Source: CAYWRO01 sp964460345
Lineage (GTDB): Bacteria > Planctomycetota > Phycisphaerae > Phycisphaerales > UBA1924
Length of the DNA stretch: 32,482 nucleotides
Reading direction: 5' to 3'
Assembly: GCA_964460345.1 (NCBI GenBank)
Contig: CAYWRO010000043.1
Coordinates: 1 to 32,482 of the forward strand
Shown one piece after another: positions 26,089 through 32,482 of the stretch (position 1 is the first letter of the stretch; each line of letters opens with the position of its first letter). The notes under the pieces are model-generated. The model was not told where the DNA came from. It saw only the letters and a program-made list of their open reading frames with translations, and did not search any database. Both the position numbers and the translations under genes were made by a program.

Positions 26089-26949
26089 ATGCCGCAGGAT
26101 GCACCAGACCAACCTACCCGGACGCCTCCGCGTCCTATCTTCGCCGGACTCGACTACCTCGGTGACCGGGCGATCGGCATCATTGAGCACATCGGGCGCG
26201 TCTGGTGGCTTTTCGTCGATGTAGTCGGCTGGTTGTATCGGGCCGCGACGCAGCGGAAGGTTCGCATCGGACGCCCCGCGCTGGTTTCGCAGATGGTCCG
26301 TGTCGGCGTCCGCTCCATCTTCATCATCTCTCTTGTCTCCGGTTCCGTCGGGGCGATCCTCGTCCTGCAGATGGCGCCCCCATTGGAGCAGTTTGGACAG
26401 AAGGAAGTCGTCGCAAACATCGTCGGAATCGCCGTCTTCCGCGAACTCGGTCCGCTCATCGCCGCGATTGTGCTGACAGGCTTCGCCGGCGCCGCCATCG
26501 CGGCGGAAATCGGCACCATGGTCGTCGGTGAAGAGATCGAGGCGCTCGAGGCGCACGCTCTGAACCCGGTGCGGTTCCTCGTCGTGCCGCGCGTCTTCGC
26601 CACCGTCGTGAGCCTGAGTTGCCTGGCCGTCATCGCGGACATTGTTGCAGTGGCCTCGGGCCTGTTGATTGCCCTGGTGGTCCTCGGGATCCCCTACGAG
26701 GTCTACATGGACAACCTGCTGGCCGAGAAGACCGGCGTCGACATGATCGATTTCACGACCGGGATCGTCAAGGCGGCGGTCTTCGGCCTGCTGATCGGAT
26801 TGATCGCCTGCACGAACGGCCTGAAGGTGACCGGCGGGGCCGCCGGCGTCGGTCAGGCCACCACGGGCACCGTGGTGCAGTCAGTCGTCTCGATCATCAT
26901 GGCGGACCTGATCTTCACATCGATCTTCTACGCCCTTGGCTGGGTGTGA
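26089..26949 (+). CDS. mlaE: MlaE-family ABC lipid transport permease
   Basis: Integral membrane permease of the Mla/Ttg2/Mce type, which moves phospholipids between membranes. It has 286 residues. The family blocks are clear: GSVGAILVLQMAPPLEQFG, AVFRELGPLIAAIVLTGFAG, AAIAAEIGTMVVGEEIEALE, the NPVRFLVVPRVFA coupling helix, and a C-terminus with GLLIGLIACTNGLKVTGGA. Five to six membrane helices. No ATPase (mlaF) or MCE protein (mlaD) follows; the next gene is convergent and its end overlaps this one by 69 bases. The STAS gene just upstream could supply an MlaB-like partner. Start at ATG 26089 without a strong ribosome binding site. Confidence 0.92.
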   Translation: MPQDAPDQPTRTPPRPIFAGLDYLGDRAIGIIEHIGRVWWLFVDVVGWLYRAATQRKVRIGRPALVSQMVRVGVRSIFIISLVSGSVGAILVLQMAPPLEQFGQKEVVANIVGIAVFRELGPLIAAIVLTGFAGAAIAAEIGTMVVGEEIEALEAHALNPVRFLVVPRVFATVVSLSCLAVIADIVAVASGLLIALVVLGIPYEVYMDNLLAEKTGVDMIDFTTGIVKAAVFGLLIGLIACTNGLKVTGGAAGVGQATTGTVVQSVVSIIMADLIFTSIFYALGWV

Positions 26950-27387
26950 GCCGACGTCGTTCACACGTCCGCCGAGCTTGTCCCAACTCGCAGACGCGCC
27001 GATCGCCGCGGCGAGAACGACATTGCGCAGGGCCAGGGCCCACCAGTTCTCCACCATCGAGCCGAAGCCGCAGCCGCACGGGACCGGACCATCCGGGGGC
27101 CGCAGGGCCACTGCTGCGGAGTACAGGGCCAGCAACCCGAAAAGCGAGGCGCCGATCCACAGGCCCACCCGCGGCCGGCCGAAAACTGCCAGGACCAGTG
27201 CCGCTGCGCCGAGCGCCAGTTCCACCAGCGCGAAGCCGAGGGCGAATGGGCCGATGATCCCTTCTGGCACAAGCCCATGCTCGCCGACGGCGAAGCGGAA
27301 GGTTTCCGCGCCGACCAACTTCAACGCGCCAGTCACGATGAACACGACGCCTGCAGAGCCCGCGACGATCCTTCTGACCAGGTCCAC
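26881..27387 (-). CDS. MauE/DoxX-like four-helix membrane protein
   Basis: 168-residue membrane protein with four helices: IVAGSAGVVFIVTGALKLVG, FALGFALVELALGAAALVLA, VGLWIGASLFGLLALYSAAV, and ALRNVVLAAAIGA. The short VPCGCGFGSM segment before the last helix matches the CGCFG motif of MauE-type proteins, which relate to DoxX and are linked to thiol/disulfide chemistry. GTG 27387 is the start because AGGAG lies 6 bases upstream; TTG 27408 is less likely. The ~30-residue hydrophilic tail after helix 4 is encoded entirely within the overlap with the mlaE end, so it may be recent or non-functional. It is the last gene of the glycosyltransferase run (67 bases from GT4). Its substrate is unknown. 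Confidence 0.75.
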   Translation of the reverse strand: MDLVRRIVAGSAGVVFIVTGALKLVGAETFRFAVGEHGLVPEGIIGPFALGFALVELALGAAALVLAVFGRPRVGLWIGASLFGLLALYSAAVALRPPDGPVPCGCGFGSMVENWWALALRNVVLAAAIGASASWDKLGGRVNDVGSHPAKGVEDRCEDQVRHDDRDD

Positions 27388-27454
27388 ACACTGCTCCTGA
27401 CGCTGCAAGCTCGGCCGCAGCGCAAGTACGGGCGGCTGCTCGCCGATGCGGACT

Positions 27455-29269
27455 TCAGCGCGCCGATGCGGCTGCGGGCGCTGACGGGGTTCGCGCCGGC
27501 TCTCTCGCGTGCGTGCCGTTGGTCATGGCCGGCGAAGGGATTTCAGTCCTTGGGCCCGGCTTCGCTCCGAGCGCCTCGAGATAGATCGAGTCAACCTCGC
27601 GCACGTGGTCTGGGTACGAGATGAGCGTGGTCGCCTCGTGGATCTGCTTTGGAGACGGCAGCCGAACGTCTCCGGTCGCCAGCCGAGTGATGCAGTCAGC
27701 CAGTTGAGCCGGGTCGCCGCCCTGGAAGAGCAGGCCATTGCGCGGCTCGTCAATGAAGTCGACCGGCCCGCCGAGGCGCGACGAAATCACGAACTTGCCC
27801 GCGTGCAGATTCTCCAGCAACACCAGCGGCGAGTTCTCAAACCAGATGTGCGGGAGGATGCCCACATCGTACTCTCCGCCTGATGCGATGAGCTGGTACC
27901 GGTCGAAGCCGCCCCACACGCTCACTTCCGGGTACCGCGCCAGCAGCTTGCGGTAGGGCCAGTCATTCCCGAGCGCCCGGATGAGGAACTGGCAGCGCTG
28001 ACGCACCTTCGCATCCAGCATCGGAATCGCGTCGGCCAGGACCTTGAGCCCCTTATTCGGCCGCACCGTTCCGAGGAAGGCAAATCGCAGCGGCGTCGTC
28101 GCGGTCTCAGGGCTCCACGGTGACCGGTCGTAAAACGGCCTGCGACGTACGGCGCGATTGATCTGATCGAAATGCGGCAAACCGAGACGCACCCAGCGTG
28201 TGCGGTCCTCATCCACCCCCATCTTCACGTGCACGCGGCGGAGGAAGTCGCTTGGCGGAATCACCAGCGTGGCGTCGTTCATCGCCTTCGCCCCGGCGAT
28301 GCGGCGATTGCCGTAGTTGTTGAGCACCGTCAGATGGCGGTCGCCCGACAGAAGCTGCTCATTCGCATCCATCGGTGCGGCGTCGTACCCGGGCAGGTGC
28401 TCATGCGCATCCAGGCTGAGACCGTGCTCAATTTCTCCAGTGGCGGCGTCATCCGGCCTTCCGGCGAACTCAAAGCCGCGGGCGAGCTCGCTATCGATAA
28501 GTGAGCCGGGATTCAGCGCCGGCGGCATGTGACCCCGCACCAGCCGCCGCGTAAAGACCTTTCTCAACGCGGGGCCGGCGCTTTCCAGCATCCGCCGCAG
28601 ACCTTCCGTCCGCTGCGGCCCGATGATCCGGTCCAGCGTCTGCCGGACCTTCCGCCGCCGGATGCTCACGGGCGCGGGCGGAGGCGTCAGGCAGCCGACA
28701 CACCGGCGTCCGCCGTCGTAGTCCAGGCAGACGCGCGTCTCCTGGTGCAGCAAGTCGACCTGCGGGCAGATGAACCAGTAGTTGTGAGGCGTGATGATCG
28801 CCCGCCGTCCCGAGCGTTCAATCGCTCCGATCAGGTCGAGCGAGTACCCCTCCAGCGAGTGCACGTGTACCACCTCAGCGCCGACCTGATCGAGCCACTG
28901 CAGCACGAGCTTCGTCTGCGCGGGGCAGTTCGTCTCAACATCAAGATTGGTGAAGTTGTTGTACGCCGGCGACAGATTCGGGCTGTTCTGATACTCGAAG
29001 CAGCGCACGCCGCCCCAGTCCTCCCGGTGCACAATCCTCGGGCCGCGATGCAGCCGATAGGTCATGCCCGAGGCGAGATAGCTGACCTCGTGCCCGCTCA
29101 TCACCAGGCCGCGCGCCAGCTCGGAAGCCGCGAGGTTGTAGCCGGATCCCTCCCAGGCCTGTGAACTGAGGCGCGCCCAGCCCAGAAAGGCCACCTTCAC
29201 GGGTCGCGTTGAACGCGGCCAATCCTCCACCACCCCGCTCACCGTCGTGTTGGTCGAGCTTCCGAACAT
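27455..29269 (-). CDS. Glycosyltransferase family 4 protein
   Basis: GT-B-fold glycosyltransferase of 604 residues. The N-terminal acceptor half begins VKVAFLGWARLSSQAWEGSG. A cysteine cluster (Cys168 in HNYWFICPQ, Cys181, Cys190, Cys193 in CLDYDGGRRCVGC) resembles the CP...C...C..C cluster of many GT4 enzymes. An unusually long segment (~195-390) follows. The nucleotide-sugar half has RFAFLGTVRPNKGLKVLADA, GGFDRYQLIA and the E-x7-E region FENSPLVLLENLHAGKFVIS. The C-terminus is a low-complexity Ala/Pro/Ser tail. ATG 29269 lies 2 bases past the upstream gene's stop; a TTG overlapping that stop is the alternative. It is a paralogue of the gene at 31093. The sugar and acceptor cannot be told; surface polysaccharide synthesis is likely. 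Confidence 0.88.
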   Translation of the reverse strand: MFGSSTNTTVSGVVEDWPRSTRPVKVAFLGWARLSSQAWEGSGYNLAASELARGLVMSGHEVSYLASGMTYRLHRGPRIVHREDWGGVRCFEYQNSPNLSPAYNNFTNLDVETNCPAQTKLVLQWLDQVGAEVVHVHSLEGYSLDLIGAIERSGRRAIITPHNYWFICPQVDLLHQETRVCLDYDGGRRCVGCLTPPPAPVSIRRRKVRQTLDRIIGPQRTEGLRRMLESAGPALRKVFTRRLVRGHMPPALNPGSLIDSELARGFEFAGRPDDAATGEIEHGLSLDAHEHLPGYDAAPMDANEQLLSGDRHLTVLNNYGNRRIAGAKAMNDATLVIPPSDFLRRVHVKMGVDEDRTRWVRLGLPHFDQINRAVRRRPFYDRSPWSPETATTPLRFAFLGTVRPNKGLKVLADAIPMLDAKVRQRCQFLIRALGNDWPYRKLLARYPEVSVWGGFDRYQLIASGGEYDVGILPHIWFENSPLVLLENLHAGKFVISSRLGGPVDFIDEPRNGLLFQGGDPAQLADCITRLATGDVRLPSPKQIHEATTLISYPDHVREVDSIYLEALGAKPGPRTEIPSPAMTNGTHAREPARTPSAPAAASAR

Positions 29270-29271
29270 GT

Positions 29272-31089
29272 TCAACCGTACTTCGTGGAGGATTCATGGG
29301 GACGAACGGTCAGGGCATACCAGGCACACCGCGCCATCGTCGGTAGCCACCGCAGTACGTACGCCGCGCGAGGTCCCCAGCCGTCACGCTCGACGTACGC
29401 CTCGGTCAGCTTCTTCTTGTCGATGTGAAGGTTCCACTGTCCGAACAGGAGTGGGAAGTCGTTGATATTGTCGAAGACGACGACCGCGCGCGGCCGCCGC
29501 TTCATCGCCCACCATTGCTTCTTCAGGCGCGAGCGTCGCCGCGGCCCGTAAATGATCGCATCGGTCAGCGGAGATGAAGGGCCGATCACGTCATTGCGAA
29601 GAATCGGAACCCATTCGGGCTCCACGTCTCCATCGGCCAGCCCTCGGCGGACGATTTCCTTCAGTTCGAGCAGCAGTTCCGGAGATTCCGGCATCATGCC
29701 GACCACCCCGACGCGTGCGCCCGGCTGCAGGCAGCCGGTCCGACGCAATGCCTCAATGACCGGCTCCAACGGCGGGGTCGGCGGTGCGCTCTTGCCGGTA
29801 ACTCCCGTCGCAACATCGCTGGCAGTGCGGCGGATCACCTCCGCGTGGGCCAGGCGCCGGTGCGTCGCCGCGTGCAGGCCGAACTTCAGGATTCGCGCCA
29901 GCCAGATCGCGGTGACGCGCTTCAGGTGCCAGCCGCGCATGATCTTCTGAAGCATCCACACCGCGTTACGCTGCGCGTAGTAAATCCGCGCGGGCGTGAG
30001 CTTCATGTTCCAGGGCGTGTGGTAGACCACCGCATCGAGATTGCACACCACGCGATACCCGGCGCGACCGAAGCGCAGCGACCAGTCTGCATCATCGCAA
30101 TAGATGAAATACCGCCAGTCCCAGAAGCCGACCTGCTTGACGGCAGACCAGCGGGCCAGCAGGCAGCAGGCGCTCACCACGTCGACATCGCGCATCCCGC
30201 TGTACGCACCCGTGCCGCGTGTTCCTCCGACCTGCTCGATCCAGCGGGCGTGGTCGGCGTGCATCCGGTGCCCTGGCGGCGGATGGTCCGCCATGGAGCC
30301 GTCCTTCGGGTGGAAGTAGATCGTGGTTTCGATCGTCCTGCTGCGGTCGTTCAGATCCATCGTGCGCGAGCCGACCAAGCCGATCTGGTCGTCCGTCGCC
30401 GCGGCGTCCGCCAGGCGTTCCAGCGTGTCGGCGGGCAGGTCGATGTCGTCGTCGACGAGCCAGACGAAATCCGGCCCGCCGGCCTCGCGTGCAATCGCGT
30501 GCTCGACGTAGGCGAAGCCCGTGTTGAAGCCCCCGCACCCCCCGTGGTTGGCCGCGTTGCGGACGATCGTCAGGGAGTGGAAGCCGCCGCGGTTGCCCTC
30601 GTCTTCGGCCGCGCCCCTGACGGGCTCGGCAAACGCCGGCTCGTGGGCCCTGCTGGTCGGGTTCTGGACGATGCGCTCCGGCCGCCAGCGGGCCGTCAGG
30701 TGCTCGAGGGTGCCGTCCGTCGAGGCGTTGTCAACAACGATGACGTCCAGCAGCCCGCGCGGATACCCCTGCCGGGCCAGCGCAGCGAGCACCTGGTCCA
30801 CATCGGCCTTGCGATTCCACGTGACGATCACCGCGGCAATGCGGGCCGTCCGCCGCGCCGCTCGCAGGCTTGAGGGCTCGCGCGACGTGCCGTCAGGCCC
30901 TGGCGCGGTGTCCTCGGTCGCCGCGATCTGGCGGGCGGCCGCGGCGGGCACACCAGGCGCTGGGGCAGGCGGGGGCGGTTTGACGCCGACCGGTCTTCGA
31001 AGGACCGGGTCGGATGTTGTGGACGAAGATGATGCCAAAAGGGCCCTCCCAAGGGGCGGACAAATCGAACAACCGCCGTGTTGAGCCAC
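29272..31089 (-). CDS. Glycosyltransferase family 2 protein (galactofuranosyl/rhamnosyl type) with extra C-terminal domain
   Basis: GT-A-fold enzyme, 605 residues from GTG 31089, which lies 3 bases after the upstream stop. The first ~80 residues are Pro/Ala/Ser-rich and not conserved, so the true start may be later. The catalytic domain starts at AAVIVTWNRKADVDQVLAAL. It has VVDNASTDGT (118-127), the DxD-like metal site WLVDDDIDLPADTLERL (Asp213-215), and the acceptor motif WDWRYFIYCDDADWSLRFGR (324-343), as in GlfT2-like and rhamnosyl transferases. After ~440 comes a separate ~165-residue region (GARVGVVGMMPESPELLLEL, VVVFDNINDFPLLFGQWN) that I do not recognise. It lies between two paralogous GT4 genes in one operon and probably adds sugars to the same glycan. 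Confidence 0.88.
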   Translation of the reverse strand: MAQHGGCSICPPLGRALLASSSSTTSDPVLRRPVGVKPPPPAPAPGVPAAAARQIAATEDTAPGPDGTSREPSSLRAARRTARIAAVIVTWNRKADVDQVLAALARQGYPRGLLDVIVVDNASTDGTLEHLTARWRPERIVQNPTSRAHEPAFAEPVRGAAEDEGNRGGFHSLTIVRNAANHGGCGGFNTGFAYVEHAIAREAGGPDFVWLVDDDIDLPADTLERLADAAATDDQIGLVGSRTMDLNDRSRTIETTIYFHPKDGSMADHPPPGHRMHADHARWIEQVGGTRGTGAYSGMRDVDVVSACCLLARWSAVKQVGFWDWRYFIYCDDADWSLRFGRAGYRVVCNLDAVVYHTPWNMKLTPARIYYAQRNAVWMLQKIMRGWHLKRVTAIWLARILKFGLHAATHRRLAHAEVIRRTASDVATGVTGKSAPPTPPLEPVIEALRRTGCLQPGARVGVVGMMPESPELLLELKEIVRRGLADGDVEPEWVPILRNDVIGPSSPLTDAIIYGPRRRSRLKKQWWAMKRRPRAVVVFDNINDFPLLFGQWNLHIDKKKLTEAYVERDGWGPRAAYVLRWLPTMARCAWYALTVRPHESSTKYG

Positions 31090-31092
31090 AGT

Positions 31093-32482
31093 CTACTCTG
31101 GACCCGGCGTCGGCTCCAATACCCGAGGGGCGGGGCGGGCAGCGGGGACCGCACGGCCGGCCTCCCCCGTATCGGCGAGCGAGCCGCTTCCGGCGTAGAC
31201 GCGCTCCATCTCCGCGGCGTGCGCCTCGATGCTCTTGGGCGGGCGGACGTTCGCCCGCAGGCCGGTGAGCATCCACGGGTCGTCGAGCACCTCCCCCAGC
31301 CGCCGGGCGAGGTCCTTGTGGTCGTTGGCGCGAAAGAGCAGGCCGTTGACGCCGTCTTTGACGAAGTCGGGGATGCCGCCGATCTCCGAGCCGAGGACGG
31401 GCACGCCGCAGGCCATCGATTCCATGACGGTCTGCGGAGCGTTGTCCCACCAGACGCTGGAGACGACGGTGAGGTCCTTGCCGCCGAGCAGCCAGGGGAT
31501 GTCGTGGTATCCGTAGCCGCACGTGAACGTGAGCTTCGCCAGGCGCGGCTCCATGCGGCGGAAGAGGTGCTCGATCGTTTCGCCGTCGAGGGCGAAGATG
31601 GACAGGTCGATCTTCGCGAGCTGGTCCGGCGTGAGCGTTTCGAGGGCCTCGGCCAGGACGTGCAGGCCCTTGTAGTAATGGTTGTACCCGAGGAAGACGA
31701 GGCGGATGGGGCGCGGATGTTCCTTGTCGAAGGGTGGGGGGGCGAAGACCAGCTCGCGCGCCAGCTCGACGATGCGCGTGATGCGCGTCCCGATGTGCAT
31801 CGTCTCGATTCTCTCTTCATCCACGCCCATCGAGACGAACTTGCGGCGGACGAAGTCGGAGACGGCCAGCACGTGGTCGCACGCGTTGAGCATGTCGATC
31901 ATGGCGCTGCGGCGTTTGCCGTAGTCGTTCAGGGGCTTGCCACTGACCGGCTCCGGCTGGATCACGTTCAGCAGCGGCTTGCGCGTGGGGTGGTCGGGGT
32001 CCACGGGCGGCCGGCCGCGGCGCTCAGAGACGACTTCGAGCGTCTTGCCCCGTGTGTCGCCGTCCTGCACGGGGAGCGGAGCGTCATACCCGACTCGCTC
32101 CATGTCCAGCCCCGGCGTGAGCCGATCCAATTTGCCATTTGGCCCTTTGTTATTTGCTATTTTCTTCCTCGCCTCCAGCACGCGGCGTCCCGCGCGCATG
32201 ACGTGCACCGGCCAGGCGAAGAGGCGCAGCAGGTCGCGCTGCGCCTCGTGCAGTTCGCGGTCCTCGGCCGTCAGCCCGGCCGCGAACTTCTTCTTCCAGT
32301 TCGCGCTGCGGACGGCGCGTTCTTCATCCGGGTCTTCCGAATCCACGCACCCGACGCAGTTGTGGCCGTTGTCGTAGTCGAAGCACGGTTTGCGGTGTCC
32401 CTGCATCAGGTACACCTGCGGGCAGATCGTGTGAGAGTTGTGCAGCGAGTAAACAACCCGCCCCCCCCTCCCCCCCCGCCCC
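31093..32482 (-). CDS. Glycosyltransferase family 4 protein, N-terminus outside the window
   Basis: The reading frame runs off the right edge. The first in-frame start (GTG 32415) is too late, because codons before it read SLHNSHTICPQV, matching TPHNYWFICPQV of the paralogue at 27455. The cysteine cluster (ICPQV, CFDYDNGHNCVGC) is kept. Shared blocks follow: YDAPL, NDYGKRRSAMIDMLNA, AVSDFVRRKFVSMGVDEERI, then RLVFLGYNHYYKGLHVLAEA and SSVWWDNAPQTVMESMACGV with the E-x7-E type sugar-nucleotide site, and GIPDFVKDGVNGLLFRANDH. The C-terminus is Pro/Ala-rich. It contains an AT-rich repeat-like insertion (32129-32166). Roughly 150-170 N-terminal residues, judged from the paralogue, are missing. It is the first visible gene of the operon. 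Donor and acceptor unknown. Confidence 0.88.
   Translation of the reverse strand, partial: GRGGRGGRVVYSLHNSHTICPQVYLMQGHRKPCFDYDNGHNCVGCVDSEDPDEERAVRSANWKKKFAAGLTAEDRELHEAQRDLLRLFAWPVHVMRAGRRVLEARKKIANNKGPNGKLDRLTPGLDMERVGYDAPLPVQDGDTRGKTLEVVSERRGRPPVDPDHPTRKPLLNVIQPEPVSGKPLNDYGKRRSAMIDMLNACDHVLAVSDFVRRKFVSMGVDEERIETMHIGTRITRIVELARELVFAPPPFDKEHPRPIRLVFLGYNHYYKGLHVLAEALETLTPDQLAKIDLSIFALDGETIEHLFRRMEPRLAKLTFTCGYGYHDIPWLLGGKDLTVVSSVWWDNAPQTVMESMACGVPVLGSEIGGIPDFVKDGVNGLLFRANDHKDLARRLGEVLDDPWMLTGLRANVRPPKSIEAHAAEMERVYAGSGSLADTGEAGRAVPAARPAPRVLEPTPGPE
32129..32166. repeat. Degenerate ATTTGCC-type heptamer repeat inside a glycosyltransferase gene
   Basis: On the plus strand the segments AATTTGCC, ATTTGGCC, CTTTGTT, ATTTGCT and ATTTTCTT follow one another, a decayed tandem of a 7-8-base unit. 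By my count 26 of 38 bases are A or T, in a strongly GC-rich gene. On the coding strand it is in frame and gives RKKIANNKGPNGKLD, which is absent from the paralogue. Confidence 0.55.
32457..32482. other. C-rich low-complexity end of the window
   Basis: The last 26 bases are almost all C with isolated T and G. They would encode Gly/Arg runs in the glycosyltransferase frame, where the paralogue has no such run. A sequencing or assembly artefact at a contig end is the simplest reading. Confidence 0.6.

Noticed and set aside
25573..26556. 327-codon minus-strand open frame rich in Asp, Arg and Gly
   Set aside because: Antisense to the STAS and mlaE genes; low-complexity composition.

Overview
The window looks like chromosomal DNA from a GC-rich bacterium of the phylum Planctomycetota, most likely class Phycisphaerae. 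This is an inference from gene content: a secreted protein ending in a two-repeat dockerin-like module that finishes in Gly-Cys, an ECF sigma factor followed by a membrane protein with an H-X9-DG-like C-terminus, a HEAT-repeat lipoprotein, and many small zinc-ribbon or membrane proteins. There is no rRNA, insertion sequence, phage module or CRISPR array. The right edge ends inside a glycosyltransferase gene and in a C-rich run, so it may be a contig end.

Layout. 1-2.2 kb: dapF (+) convergent with an HpnH-type radical SAM gene (-). 2.3-4.7 kb: a secreted dockerin-type protein (-, with its own terminator) diverging from a conserved protein of unknown function (+). 4.8-6.7 kb: an ECF sigma factor overlapping a single-pass membrane protein, a likely sigma/anti-sigma pair. 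6.8-7.7 kb: rpmI-rplT. 7.7-9.5 kb: a site-2-protease-like M50 protein and a convergent agmatinase-family gene that share the same four bases (CTAG) as stop codons. 9.5-15.3 kb: a tightly packed block containing an archaeal-type phosphoglycerate mutase homologue that has lost its catalytic residues, a zinc-ribbon membrane protein, and two overlapping dynamin-like GTPase genes. 15.6-22.2 kb: a complete translationally coupled oligopeptide ABC transporter (oppABCDF) whose binding protein and second permease carry large extra helical segments. 22.4 kb: tRNA-Val(CAC). 22.7-24.3 kb: guaA (-). 24.6-26.9 kb: HEAT lipoprotein, RsbW-like kinase, STAS antagonist, MlaE-type lipid permease. 26.9-32.5 kb (-): a GT4-GT2-GT4 glycosyltransferase operon followed by a MauE/DoxX-type membrane protein.

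How they work together. Housekeeping functions (lysine/peptidoglycan precursor, ribosomal proteins, GMP synthesis, tRNA) are interleaved with envelope functions: hopanoid side-chain building, oligopeptide uptake, lipid transport, surface glycan synthesis and probable membrane-remodelling GTPases. Two regulatory modules are visible: ECF sigma/anti-sigma and RsbW/STAS partner switching. No single new defence or mobile system is evident. The most unusual items are the inactivated ApgM homologue, the enlarged OppA/OppC pair, the tandem GTPases, the internally duplicated anti-sigma-like protein, and the kinase/antagonist pair fused by overlap to a lipid-transport locus.
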